From positions 6,226,001-6,290,000 of the forward strand of contig NZ_CP139247.1 in assembly GCF_034087045.1 (NCBI RefSeq): 64,000 nt of DNA. Reading direction: 5' to 3'. Shown in pieces: positions 44,819-53,300 of this stretch. The DNA is from Chitinophaga sancti (lineage in GTDB: Bacteria > Bacteroidota > Bacteroidia > Chitinophagales > Chitinophagaceae). Within the stretch, counting starts at the first letter, position 1. The number at the start of each line of letters is the position of its first letter. The notes under the pieces are model-generated. The model ran no database searches. It had not been told where the DNA came from and saw only the letters and a program-made list of their open reading frames with translations. Position numbers and translations under genes: made by a program.

Positions 44819-45226
44819 TTAGTAAACCTTTAAAAGCACTAACAACTCATCCCATTCTGCCGTAGTGATCGCTTTTTTTCGAACCACTGCAAATAAATGC
44901 TCATGGTTAGATAGAGCTAAAAATTCTCCTTTTCTGACCGCTGCTATTTCACTTATGGTAAGCTTAACTTCTTTTCGCTTAAAAATAGAATTATTCACAA
45001 AAGAGAATTCTATCTTTTCTGCATCTGATTTAATAATCAGAACTTCATTCCTATTTAGATAAAAACTATAAATAATACCACCTAACACCAATATGGCGGT
45101 GATTGAATAGGTTGTAACTAAATCAACTGGAAGGAATACAAAAAGTCCAATTGCAAATAATAATCCTATGCTTACAATAAATTTAAAAAGCATATTCAAA
45201 TAAACAGGCTTTAATTTAATCAACAT
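44819..45226 (-). CDS. Two-segment membrane protein, putative immunity protein B
   Basis: 135 residues with two N-terminal membrane segments (LFKFIVSIGLLFAIGLFVFL and YSITAILVLGGIIYSFYLN) and a PH-like beta domain (EVLIIKSDAEKIEFSFVNNS, KEVKLTISEIAAVRKGEFLA). It overlaps the preceding gene by 11 bases and has the same design as that one, which suggests a duplicated immunity function for the tip at 45720. Confidence 0.5.
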   Translation of the reverse strand: MLIKLKPVYLNMLFKFIVSIGLLFAIGLFVFLPVDLVTTYSITAILVLGGIIYSFYLNRNEVLIIKSDAEKIEFSFVNNSIFKRKEVKLTISEIAAVRKGEFLALSNHEHLFAVVRKKAITTAEWDELLVLLKVY

Positions 45227-45695
45227 ATTTTAATGCTTTACTTTCTTGCAAATAATGAACAATAGCGTCAATTTCTTCTTTCTCCCAACCAATATTGTAC
45301 TGCTCTCTTAATTCAACAACCAGTGAGCCGTTTTTTCTAATTTGGATTGCCTGAGTAGAAACGTGACGGCCAACTGTTGTTTTTCCATATCGATAATTGA
45401 TTTCTTCAAAGGAATACACTTTACTTATTCGGATAAAAAAATAAATATAATAACCTATTTCACATAATTTCTTCTCCTCATCAAATGAAATCCGGGACAC
45501 ATTCCGCTCTTTTTTACTTAACATACTAAGCAACATCACTATAATGGCAACAACTTCTCCTAACAAAATATGATCCTTAAACCAGTTAGGGTTCATGACC
45601 AACACTATATGTACGAATCCAAATGCCATCGCCGCCTTTAGTATTGAACTCAGCGACACAAGATTAGTTTCTTCCTTAATTTCAAAAAATTTCAT
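45216..45695 (-). CDS. Two-segment membrane protein, putative immunity protein A
   Basis: 159 residues with two membrane segments (ILKAAMAFGFVHIVLVMN and LLGEVVAIIVMLLSML) and a beta-rich domain (NVSRISFDEEKKLCEIGYYI, KVYSFEEINYRYGKTTVGRH, AIQIRKNGSLVVELREQYN) that looks PH-like. It starts 24 bases after the RHS tip. Design and position suggest immunity against a toxin that acts at or near the membrane. No family name is certain. Confidence 0.5.
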   Translation of the reverse strand: MKFFEIKEETNLVSLSSILKAAMAFGFVHIVLVMNPNWFKDHILLGEVVAIIVMLLSMLSKKERNVSRISFDEEKKLCEIGYYIYFFIRISKVYSFEEINYRYGKTTVGRHVSTQAIQIRKNGSLVVELREQYNIGWEKEEIDAIVHYLQESKALKYVD

Positions 45696-45719
45696 CCTAC
45701 TTTTTTATAAATTGTTTTA

Positions 45720-46345
45720 TTATAATCCAAAGTGTATAAATTGACTGCCATTCGTCACCATATTACTCTTTGCTGGATCAGGTGCTTTCACATCATTACC
45801 AACTTTCACATTACTTTGTCCCCTGTTCTTTTTATCTTCATCTGACTTCACCGCGGCATTGACTGTATTGCTAATATCACCTGTACTGTAACCAGCTATG
45901 CCCGTCGCTGTGTAAATATCAAGCAATTTACTTGGTAGCGCCCCTGCTTTCATACCTACACCAAAATCAGTCCACTCTCCAACTAGTCTCCCCCAGGCTG
46001 GTTTACTGGCATCTCCTTTATTTACTGCTTTATCTACTACCATTCCAGATACCTCAAAAACACCACCTGGAATGTTTCCGGAAACTTTATCCTTTTTAAA
46101 CCCCTCAACCATCATTGAAATTCCCAACCCTGTAGTAGGCACTCCTGTACTTACCAGGAAAGCCCCAGCTGACTGTCCCAAACCAAATGCTGGTGAAATT
46201 ATTGCAAGTCCACCTGTTACTGTTGCTGACGCTCCGCCAAGGGTAGTCAACCCACCTTTTAAAACTGCTAGCCAATCTGTATATCCTCCGACATCTATTC
46301 TTTTAACGGGGTCGTTTACAACATAAACATAAGGAGACACATCGT
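45720..46345 (-). CDS. Displaced RHS core end with toxin tip
   Basis: The sense begins around LSEKHYDVSPYVYVVNDPVK, the very end of an RHS core, without its own ATG (a GTG at 46340 is the first start-like codon). About 190 residues of tip follow, rich in glycine and alanine and with hydrophobic helices (LAVLKGGLTTLGGASATVTG, AGAFLVSTGVPTTGLGISMM), ending SNMVTNGSQFIHFGL. Hydrophobic glycine-rich tips may insert in membranes, but the toxin type is not known. The two following membrane genes would be its immunity genes. Confidence 0.6.
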
Positions 46346-46357
46346 AATGTTTCTCAC

Positions 46358-46432
46358 TTAATGAATAGCATATAAAAAAACTGCGATAAAAACACCTATA
46401 ATATTAATCCAATTTGTCTTTATAATTTTCAT
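46358..46432 (-). pseudogene. N-terminal fragment of a small membrane protein
   Basis: 24 codons starting at the ATG at 46432: MKIIKTNWINIIGVFIAVFL, then YAIH and a stop. It is one membrane segment typical of the start of immunity genes in this locus, cut where the RHS tip remnant at 46345 begins. Confidence 0.3.
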
Positions 46433-46454
46433 ACTTTTCTATTGAACTGTTGGT

Positions 46455-46757
46455 TTATTTTGGTTTCACGCGGAATATTTGGCTGGTTGAGATGTGGTAG
46501 GTGGCTGGGTTTGTTGTGAAATACTCATGTGTACTACACTTTTCTATCAGCTGTATAAACTTTATCACGTCACCAATACCAGCATTACAGCTACTGCTGA
46601 AGCAAAGATAGGTATTTGTTTTAGGGTAAAGCTGTAAGGAGGGCGTTTTATCAGGATGGAACGAACACAAGACCCTGTGATACTTATCAGGCTGTAAACC
46701 ATAAAGACTAAGCACTTCGCCGATAGATAACTGCTGTTTAATATCCTTTATCTCCAT
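46455..46757 (-). CDS. Truncated CHC2 zinc-finger (primase-like) protein
   Basis: 100 codons. The first 70 residues are a CHC2 zinc finger as in DnaG-type primases: SIGEVLSLYGLQPDKYHRVL, CSFHPDKTPSLQLY and TYLCFSSSCNAGIGDVIKFI. Such short CHC2 proteins are common on Bacteroidota mobile elements. After EKCSTHEY the sequence no longer fits and runs out, so it is likely the front part of a broken gene. It overlaps the end of a SymE-like remnant. Confidence 0.6.
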   Translation of the reverse strand: MEIKDIKQQLSIGEVLSLYGLQPDKYHRVLCSFHPDKTPSLQLYPKTNTYLCFSSSCNAGIGDVIKFIQLIEKCSTHEYFTTNPATYHISTSQIFRVKPK

Positions 46758-46842
46758 GACCGGGCTTTCTTTTTATCGTCAGCGTTTCTTCTCCTACCGT
46801 GATTTCTACCTGATCACCTACTTTAAAACCTGCTCTCTCCAA
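46738..46842 (-). pseudogene. SymE-like toxin remnant
   Basis: The - strand reads LERAGFKVGDQVEITVGEET, then LTIKRKPGHGDKGY and a stop. This is the AbrB-like core and tail of SymE-type toxins (pattern WLxxAGFxxGDxVxV). The N-terminal half is missing; the XRE fragment on the + strand abuts its 5' side. Confidence 0.55.
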
Positions 46843-46846
46843 TCAC

Positions 46847-46972
46847 AGACCATTCACATTAAGCCAGGAAGATATTGAAGCCCTGCCAGATGAGGAGAAA
46901 GAAAAAATTTATTACTTCATCGATATGGCTATTACGTACAATAAAACTAAAAAGCATATTCACGATAAATAA
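46847..46972 (+). pseudogene. C-terminal tail of an XRE-family regulator
   Basis: The + strand reads LSQEDIEALPDEEKEKIYYF, then IDMAITYNKTKKHIHDK and a stop. It is the usual tail of XRE regulators from Chitinophagaceae; compare the tail at 36100-36234. No helix-turn-helix is left. Confidence 0.5.
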
Positions 46973-46975
46973 GCA

Positions 46976-47008
46976 AAAACCGCAAGCATCAACCACTTGC
47001 GGATTTTA
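46976..47008 (+). terminator. Intrinsic terminator after the XRE tail
   Basis: CCGCAAG (46980-46986) pairs with CTTGCGG (46996-47002), with flanking A and T runs on either side. Confidence 0.6.
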
Positions 47009-47083
47009 ATTCAATCTAAAGCTAAAAAAGCCTTTAACTCGTAAAGACGATACATTTTTTATTGGTTCTTGAACGTACCTATA

Positions 47084-47124
47084 AAACAGCAAAGCCGCAG
47101 GAAAAATCTGTGGCTTTGCTGTTT
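47084..47124. terminator. Bidirectional terminator after the immunity gene at 47123
   Basis: AAACAGCAAAGCCGCAG (47084-47100) pairs with CTGTGGCTTTGCTGTTT (47108-47124) with one mismatch. It includes the stop of the - strand gene. Confidence 0.8.
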
Positions 47125-47512
47125 ATCTCTTTCGCTTTTTGTATTTCTTATCAAACCAGGCATGCCATTTCCGTAAATCTCCCTTTGTAAAATCAAACTG
47201 CCCCAAATATGTAATTTTCCCGGATGAAGGGACTTCCGTTTCATCCTTCATAAACCGTACACAATTAATGCATCCATATAGGGAATCATTGGGCGATGCA
47301 GCAACCAGTGAGTCCATTATCCTAAAATAATAAGCACGCTCAATATTCTTTTTGGAAGTATTTATGTAATAGCTATCAACTTGGCCATACATAATATTAG
47401 GCACAAAAAAACACAATATTAGTATTCTAAAACGCTGACCTACAGACAACTTAGTTTTACATTTACTTTTTAGGCGTAACCGTAACATTTGTAATATTTC
47501 TTTTAATAACAT
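47123..47512 (-). CDS. Secreted small protein, putative immunity protein
   Basis: Up to 129 residues. A hydrophobic signal segment RILILCFFVPNIMYGQ ends near residue 43; the start is uncertain, because the ATGs at 47512 and 47488 lie over the end of the preceding tip, while a TTG near 47449 would give a more compact signal peptide. The mature part (YYINTSKKNIERAYYFRIMD, GKITYLGQFDFTKGDLRKWH) has no recognised family and ends KKYKKRKR. Position behind a tip remnant suggests immunity in the periplasm. Confidence 0.45.
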   Translation of the reverse strand: MLLKEILQMLRLRLKSKCKTKLSVGQRFRILILCFFVPNIMYGQVDSYYINTSKKNIERAYYFRIMDSLVAASPNDSLYGCINCVRFMKDETEVPSSGKITYLGQFDFTKGDLRKWHAWFDKKYKKRKR

Positions 47513-47575
47513 TAAAGTCCACTATATACCTTGTCCCATCCTTAGTATATTGCTGGGATATAGTACCAAAGGAAA
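47463..47575 (-). pseudogene. RHS toxin tip remnant
   Basis: The - strand reads FSFGTISQQYTKDGTRYIVD, then FNVIKRNITNVTVTPKK and a stop at 47463. It is the end of a tip that once preceded the immunity gene at 47123. It begins at the edge of the duplicated cassette (47567), so the rest was replaced by that duplication. Confidence 0.5.
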
Positions 47576-47663
47576 AGATTATAGATCAATTTTCACTACT
47601 ACCTAAAAAAAGGGGCCGGCTGTAAAAGCACGGACCCTTTTTTATCAATATCTAATCGAAAGA

Positions 47664-47999
47664 TTATCTCTGAAACATTGGAGGTAATCTCTCATAATAA
47701 TTTTTTTGATATTTGTCAGCTTCAATGGATACTAATCCAACCGAATATAAGAATAAATCGAATCTAAAATTAAAATCAATCTGTTTCCTCAGATATTCTT
47801 CATGCTTCAAATATAACTCTTCAGTAATAATATAACTACCAACATCGTCAAATAAAAAGCGCTGGTCCTCTGTAATATCATCTGCAAATATTTCTTCAAA
47901 CTTCTTATAGGGAATATGGGAAATATTTACAAATCCCAGGACTTTGTCTTCCCTCTTCAAAAAAATTTCCAGAAGAATTTGATAATAGTGCTTACTCAT
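47664..47999 (-). CDS. Putative immunity protein (intact copy)
   Basis: 111 residues starting MSKHYYQILLEIFLKREDKV, followed by GFVNISHIPYKKFEEIFADD and YIITEELYLKHEEYLRKQID, acidic and aromatic-rich, without signal peptide. No family is recognised. It lies 30 bases after the tail of a tip in both copies of the duplicated cassette, which supports a role as an immunity gene that has been kept after the toxin was lost. Confidence 0.55.
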   Translation of the reverse strand: MSKHYYQILLEIFLKREDKVLGFVNISHIPYKKFEEIFADDITEDQRFLFDDVGSYIITEELYLKHEEYLRKQIDFNFRFDLFLYSVGLVSIEADKYQKNYYERLPPMFQR

Positions 48000-48029
48000 G
48001 ACTAAATTATTAAAAAATCGACTTACAAA

Positions 48030-48082
48030 TTAAGGAATCGGAATAACATTTCTAAGAGGAATTATCCTTGTTCCTTCCGATA
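48030..48082 (-). pseudogene. Last codons of an RHS tip (copy 2)
   Basis: Reads SEGTRIIPLRNVIPIP and stop, as in copy 1 at 41374; a stop codon lies directly upstream in this copy. Confidence 0.4.
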
Positions 48083-48105
48083 ATTATTAACAGTCCACTC
48101 AGCGC

Positions 48106-48412
48106 CTATTGTCTTTTGTTCATTAAATGTAGCTTTTGTAAGTCAATTGATTGAGTCGTAAGTATATCCATATGCACGCGAACAACGATCGAACGGGATT
48201 TACACATAGTACCTGCGATGATACCATCGTACTTGTTTTCCCCTAAAGTATCCCCCACAAGCCATTTCCCAATCTGCACATCGTACATCCGGGACCCATA
48301 ATCATACCAATCCAATCTGCAGTCTTCTGTAAAATCTTTTCCCTGTAGTTCTTTGCAATTATATCTTACTTTGTTCTCAGGATAATTGGAACCTTAATTG
48401 CTGATGAACTGA
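48106..48412 (-). pseudogene. Decayed RHS core fragment
   Basis: The sense GSNYPENKVRYNCKELQGKD, then FTEDCRLDWYDYGSRMYDVQ and IGKWLVGDTLGE is the end of an RHS core (compare WYDYGARMHDPQIGRW in the full-length protein). After that the frame gives only unrelated residues. An ATG before DWYDYG (48315) opens a 69-codon ORF that I do not regard as a gene. Confidence 0.6.
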
Positions 48413-48504
48413 TTCCTCAAACAGCTCTGTTAGTTCCCACTTTTTGCCACTCCCTTTTTATAAATTCCCTTTTAGATATAAATTTTCTTTTTCATTCTCA
48501 TAGT

Positions 48505-48532
48505 AAAACTGCAGGTACTTGCCTGCAGTTTT
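48505..48532. terminator. Bidirectional terminator at the end of the full-length RHS operon
   Basis: AAAACTGCAGG (48505-48515) pairs perfectly with CCTGCAGTTTT (48522-48532). It lies 28 bases after the stop of the immunity-like gene at 48561, so the main operon probably ends here. Confidence 0.8.
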
Positions 48533-48560
48533 ACTTTTATCCATTGGTGAAGAAAAAATA

Positions 48561-48959
48561 CTATTTATTGTTTTTAAAGAAATTAGTCCAAAACTCCAGA
48601 TCCTCATTTTTAAATTTTTCCCTCCAAATATCTGGTTTCATACCACTTAAAATAAATCCTCTTTTTCTATATAATTCATATAATAGCAAGTTAGCGGCCC
48701 AGTCTGTTTCAGGGTTTTTTAATGCTGAGATCCATTCATTTGATTTCATATTAGCAATGAGGGCTGAATCTCCAGTTTGTTTATCTACTCTAACCTGGTA
48801 TAAAGCCCCCATCATTTTACCATTCTTATATTGAGGACCTACAATCCATACTCCATAAGAAATGTTACTATTATTTATATGATCAAAAATTTCCAGATGC
48901 TGACATTTAGCTTCTAAATAATAAATAATTGATAAGAAGAATAAAGATAGTCGGAGCAT
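48561..48959 (-). CDS. Secreted small protein, putative immunity protein of the full-length RHS toxin
   Basis: 132 residues with a signal peptide (MLRLSLFFLSIIYYLEAKCQ). The mature domain (NNSNISYGVWIVGPQYKNGK, ALKNPETDWAANLLLYELYR, KPDIWREKFKNEDLEFWTNF) has no recognised family. It starts 16 bases after the RHS gene and ends before a strong terminator, so it is the last gene of the operon. The signal peptide suggests that the toxin acts or is neutralised in the periplasm. Confidence 0.55.
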   Translation of the reverse strand: MLRLSLFFLSIIYYLEAKCQHLEIFDHINNSNISYGVWIVGPQYKNGKMMGALYQVRVDKQTGDSALIANMKSNEWISALKNPETDWAANLLLYELYRKRGFILSGMKPDIWREKFKNEDLEFWTNFFKNNK

Positions 48960-48975
48960 ATTATTAATTTACAGA

Positions 48976-51900
48976 TTAATTATTCATAGATTTATTTCCT
49001 GAATCCTTCTTTCTAATAGCTTCATAATCTTTCATATAAGCTTGACGTGTACTTCTTTTATCTCCAGATCCGTCGTCAATTATTGCATTTGGTAAAAGTC
49101 TATCGATATTAGTTTTTAACTGATCTTTTGTCATTTTCCCGGCATTTAGATCATCCAAAAATGTATCCATCTCATTATTCAATTTTATTTTAAGTTCAGA
49201 TGCTACAACAATTTGATTATAAATAGCTTCACTTTCGGTTTTCAACATACCATCTGCAAATTGTTCAGCAGTAATTACCCCTTCTGTTGCGTCGAATTTC
49301 AATGAACCTTGCTCAGGTGCATTCTTTAAATTCGTTAATTCGTGTGCCAGGTCTATGACATTTCTCTCTATAGTCTGACCATCCTGTAGGGTTATTTTTT
49401 GAAGATCCGGATCTGTACCTGTCCCATTCTTCGTAAGGGAAATTTTTTCTGAAAAATTATTATCTGTTATTCTGGTGGCATCAAGTAACCTCCTAAAGGT
49501 CTCAGATTTTTTCCCCAATATAATTGCATCCATAATAGGATCACCAGGTGCTCTTCCATCCTTATCAATAAACTTAACAGGATTATCCAGTGCATATACA
49601 TAAGGACTCCAGGGATAAAATTTTTCAGCTTTAGGGTCTATTGTATGCCATCTTCCAATTTGCGGATCATGCATTCTTGCTCCGTAATCATACCACTCTA
49701 ACCCACTCCCATCACTAAACTCATCACTTTGCAATTCCTTCCCATTATATTTCATCCTGTTCTCTGGATATTTTGCTCCCTTAATTGCCGCTGAACTAAT
49801 TCCAGCCATTGTCAAACCATATGGATAATAATGCGTCTCCTCCAAAAGCGCTCCTTTATTATGCACTACAATCAAATTATCAAAATATACGGGCTCATTA
49901 CTCTCATTCAATGTATAAATATAAATAAATCCTGTCTTTTCTATCCGCATTGATTGCACCTCCAGGACATTAATTACGTTCGGACCGCCCTGAGGTTGCC
50001 GGATACCACTATTCACACTCACCATATTAAACTGGTCATCAAACATCACATAATTCAAATATGCCTTCGGCTTATCTGAAGCATTATTATTCGCATCACT
50101 ATTCTTCAATGCATTGTAAGTATCATTTGTAAATTGCGACTGAATAGGGGAATTCGCACCTATACCAGCATGTACACCATCACTCACACCTGTACCGGTA
50201 AATGCCTGTAATATCGCGGCAGCTAATTGTTCTGCAGTTGAATTACTTGTATTAGCTGCGGTACTATTATATGCAACCGTAGTACCAATCCGGATTGTAT
50301 CACCTGCCATTACCCGCAATACAAGTGACGGACCTATCTTTTGACCAGTGGCACTTAATTTCGCTACATAATCATTCGGACTGGTAGTATTATCAGTTGG
50401 ATAACCATTTGAAATACTTGTAATTGCTGTACGGGTGTTATCGATATTGCTGAATAAAGCATTTTCTTTACCACTGGCCGCTGTCTCCATCGTTGCAGCG
50501 TAAATAGCCGTATCACGCTGAGTGCCCAGTACTACCCGTATATTTCCCAGGTGATCTTTCTCAAAATAATCATAAGTGTATTGAATCGCCTTACCTGAAT
50601 CATATACCGGACGGATCCGTCCTTCCTCATGAGCTATATGCTGCAAAGTATCCTGTTGGTATAAAAATCCTCCAATGTAATCACTTACAGTTATTTTAAC
50701 TGGTGAAACAGTACTATCAACGACTGTTTTCTTTAACTTAGTCCCAACCGCATCATATAGATATGTAATCATTCCTTTTCCTGGAATTGAGATCTTTTCA
50801 GGATGTGATAAATAGTTATAACTAATCGCGGTGATTCCCTTATTCAAGTCACTGATCTGGTTACCATTGCCATCATAAGCATAATCATTAACTGTAGCTG
50901 AATTTGAACCATCATTGAAATCTCCTAATTTAGCTGAAATCGTATTACTGGTATCTGTAACTGACAGCAGCTTATTACTTCCTGACTGGTAAGTATATTT
51001 CAATCTGTCTATAGCACTAATTGTGGCCCCTATCAAACCCTGCTGCTTCATTGATCCAATATTCCCGTTCGCATCATATGTAAGATTGCTAACAGAAAAA
51101 TCTATTGTCGTATTAGCCCACGCACCTGAAGTATTCTGCTGGAAATCAGCAGCTGTTAAACGGTTATTTAGATCATAAGAATACCCGAATGCCCTGGCCA
51201 CACCATCATTCGCTCCCTTCCACTTTACACCAGCTATATTACCATTGTACTGATTACGGGTAAACCCATAATCATAACTCAATTCCTCTCCAAAATAATT
51301 AGTAGTACTGGTCGTATTTACATATGCTTTATTGATGCCCTGCAACCAACCGCGAATATTATAGGTATAAGTAATTGTGTCCAACTGGGTAGAAGTACCT
51401 GTCACATTGAGCCTTTTACGCTGTAATAGTCCAAGTTCATCATACGTATTAGCTGCAATAGTCTGATCCAGGGTCGTAACGTCGTTTATACGCTTGATCA
51501 CGCTTAGCAACCTTCCTCCTGCATCATATGAATTCATCGTTAACAGTGTAGTTTGTGGGGTCAGTGAACTCCTCGAATTCGAATGACGAAGATACGTGCT
51601 GAGAACTTTCCCATTAAAATCAAACAGGCTTGTACTAATATCTTTTCCCCCGGTTTGATTTTCTCCTATTGTTTGTATTGTTCTCCCTTTATCATCATAA
51701 TATATCGTTGCTGTCAGCCATTGATCAGTACCCAGTACCCTCACTTTAGCTCCTGTTGTCAATCCTTGCGTCAATGAACTGGGACTGGAAGGTAACGCTT
51801 CTGAATACGGATTTGAACCTCCCTGAGGCTTGGAAACATCTGCTGATACATAGCCCAATGCACCGGTATAACTATAATTATCATAATAATTATATGTTAA

Positions 51901-53289
51901 TGGAGTCAGACTACTGGCACTAACTGATGGCAACGCATTGGTCGCTGCAACGGTGGTCGTACCAGCACTACCAGTGGTGATTTCTGCCGTAATTTCAACT
52001 CCACCCGTGGATTCAAAACCAGGAATGATTGTTATGCTATTGCTTGCTGTATAAGATGTTGTTATTCCGTCATAACTATTTAATACCAGATCTGACTGAA
52101 TAGGGAAACTATAAGATATGCTCTGACTACCAGTTACCGAAGTATTCAAACTGGCCTGCAATGCTTCCCTTGTGGTAGTTGCCTTATAGATGGCAGTCAT
52201 GGAAACACGGTTCAGATTATCATAAAAATTACCAAGCCACTCCTGGGGCGATGTAGCCCGTTGCACTGAATCCTGGGTAAAGACTACTCTGTCACGCACA
52301 TCATATACTATATAGACAGCACCTGCTCCCGGTATTCTTTTAACCACTATCCGGTCACGGTCGTCAAACTGATATTGAAAACATAACTCATTCGCTATAC
52401 TAGCAGTAACAGCCCAGCTATTGGCTATAACCGCATTGGTAGCAAGCGGAGGCATTACAAATACAAGGCGGCCCAGGTCATCATAAATGTAATAGGTACA
52501 AAGCCACCCTTCATGAGAGCCATATACCGATGAGATCAATTTTTTGACAAGTATTACACGATTGCTTTTATCAGTAAATACAACTGTCTGCTGACCATTT
52601 TCATCAATGTCAACATTTTTATGCAATGTTCCATGCGTATAAATTCCGCCACTGACAGGCAAACCTGTAGTAAAATTCCAGATTCTAACCTCATCACTGG
52701 CACTGTTGAGCAGATATTGTTTCTGAACCGGGTTAGCGGCCCAGCTATTTCCTGGAGCTGCCACCTTCAATATCCTGCTTAATGGAGACGCTTCATAAGT
52801 ATTTTGACTGTAATAAATACTTTCTCCAACGATTCCGGAGTTCAGTGTGCTGCTTTGATAAAAAGTCTTTTGACTATTGAATGGATCTGTTTTAAAGCTA
52901 CCATCACTTGTATTACCACTTTGCTGTGCGTAAGGAAGATACTGATATTGTTCTCTGCCATATGGGTCATATAGTTGTGGCTGTACGATATCCTTTCCTG
53001 CAGGACTGGTTCCCTTTGATACCGTCTGTATAGTCCGGCCCAATCCATCAAGATATTCCGTACTCATCTTTACTTCCATCACTGTACGCGAAGAAGCACT
53101 AACAACCGCCGTATCTGAAGTCGGCATGGAAGGAGTCCAGGTACGTACATAATTAATTATACCTGATGAATACGCAGCCGGTACAGCGACCGGGGTTGCA
53201 GTTGGTCTTGTGGAAGTGGCCACTGGTATATTTTGGGCATACAATGCATGACCTATCAGCAAAGCCACCCCAATGAATATTTTTTTCAT
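48976..53289 (-). CDS. Full-length DUF6443/RHS polymorphic toxin
   Basis: 1437 residues. The signal peptide ends ALYAQ (19). A DUF6443-type N-terminal domain (about 40-190: NYVRTWTPSMPTSDTAVV, EYLDGLGRTIQTVSKG, DPYGREQYQYLPYA) is followed by RHS/YD repeats (YDDLGRLVFVMPP, YTYNIRGWLQGINKAY, YDANGNIGSMKQQG, YAYDGNGNQISDLNKG) and the RHS-associated core ending WYDYGARMHDPQIGRWHTID and YALDNPVKFIDKDG. The tip, about residues 1247-1437, contains VIDLAHELTN with HE at 1316-1317 but no second histidine of an HExxH site. The YD-repeat shell would encapsulate the tip. It is preceded by the second YD-repeat protein (11-base gap) and followed by an immunity-like gene. Confidence 0.9.
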   Translation of the reverse strand: MKKIFIGVALLIGHALYAQNIPVATSTRPTATPVAVPAAYSSGIINYVRTWTPSMPTSDTAVVSASSRTVMEVKMSTEYLDGLGRTIQTVSKGTSPAGKDIVQPQLYDPYGREQYQYLPYAQQSGNTSDGSFKTDPFNSQKTFYQSSTLNSGIVGESIYYSQNTYEASPLSRILKVAAPGNSWAANPVQKQYLLNSASDEVRIWNFTTGLPVSGGIYTHGTLHKNVDIDENGQQTVVFTDKSNRVILVKKLISSVYGSHEGWLCTYYIYDDLGRLVFVMPPLATNAVIANSWAVTASIANELCFQYQFDDRDRIVVKRIPGAGAVYIVYDVRDRVVFTQDSVQRATSPQEWLGNFYDNLNRVSMTAIYKATTTREALQASLNTSVTGSQSISYSFPIQSDLVLNSYDGITTSYTASNSITIIPGFESTGGVEITAEITTGSAGTTTVAATNALPSVSASSLTPLTYNYYDNYSYTGALGYVSADVSKPQGGSNPYSEALPSSPSSLTQGLTTGAKVRVLGTDQWLTATIYYDDKGRTIQTIGENQTGGKDISTSLFDFNGKVLSTYLRHSNSRSSLTPQTTLLTMNSYDAGGRLLSVIKRINDVTTLDQTIAANTYDELGLLQRKRLNVTGTSTQLDTITYTYNIRGWLQGINKAYVNTTSTTNYFGEELSYDYGFTRNQYNGNIAGVKWKGANDGVARAFGYSYDLNNRLTAADFQQNTSGAWANTTIDFSVSNLTYDANGNIGSMKQQGLIGATISAIDRLKYTYQSGSNKLLSVTDTSNTISAKLGDFNDGSNSATVNDYAYDGNGNQISDLNKGITAISYNYLSHPEKISIPGKGMITYLYDAVGTKLKKTVVDSTVSPVKITVSDYIGGFLYQQDTLQHIAHEEGRIRPVYDSGKAIQYTYDYFEKDHLGNIRVVLGTQRDTAIYAATMETAASGKENALFSNIDNTRTAITSISNGYPTDNTTSPNDYVAKLSATGQKIGPSLVLRVMAGDTIRIGTTVAYNSTAANTSNSTAEQLAAAILQAFTGTGVSDGVHAGIGANSPIQSQFTNDTYNALKNSDANNNASDKPKAYLNYVMFDDQFNMVSVNSGIRQPQGGPNVINVLEVQSMRIEKTGFIYIYTLNESNEPVYFDNLIVVHNKGALLEETHYYPYGLTMAGISSAAIKGAKYPENRMKYNGKELQSDEFSDGSGLEWYDYGARMHDPQIGRWHTIDPKAEKFYPWSPYVYALDNPVKFIDKDGRAPGDPIMDAIILGKKSETFRRLLDATRITDNNFSEKISLTKNGTGTDPDLQKITLQDGQTIERNVIDLAHELTNLKNAPEQGSLKFDATEGVITAEQFADGMLKTESEAIYNQIVVASELKIKLNNEMDTFLDDLNAGKMTKDQLKTNIDRLLPNAIIDDGSGDKRSTRQAYMKDYEAIRKKDSGNKSMNN
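49731..50855 (-). repeat. 1.1-kb direct repeat in RHS core, copy B
   Basis: Copy of 42758-43882 within the intact gene. It ends close to the tip, so crossing over between A and B would exchange the tip and its immunity gene. Confidence 0.9.
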
Positions 53290-53300
53290 AAGTAATCGGG

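Larger units (their letters stand above)
47567..48082. repeat. Copy 2 of the 0.5-kb duplicated immunity cassette
   Basis: 516 bases nearly identical to 40909-41426, including hairpin, immunity-like gene (intact here) and the tail of a tip. Confidence 0.85.
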
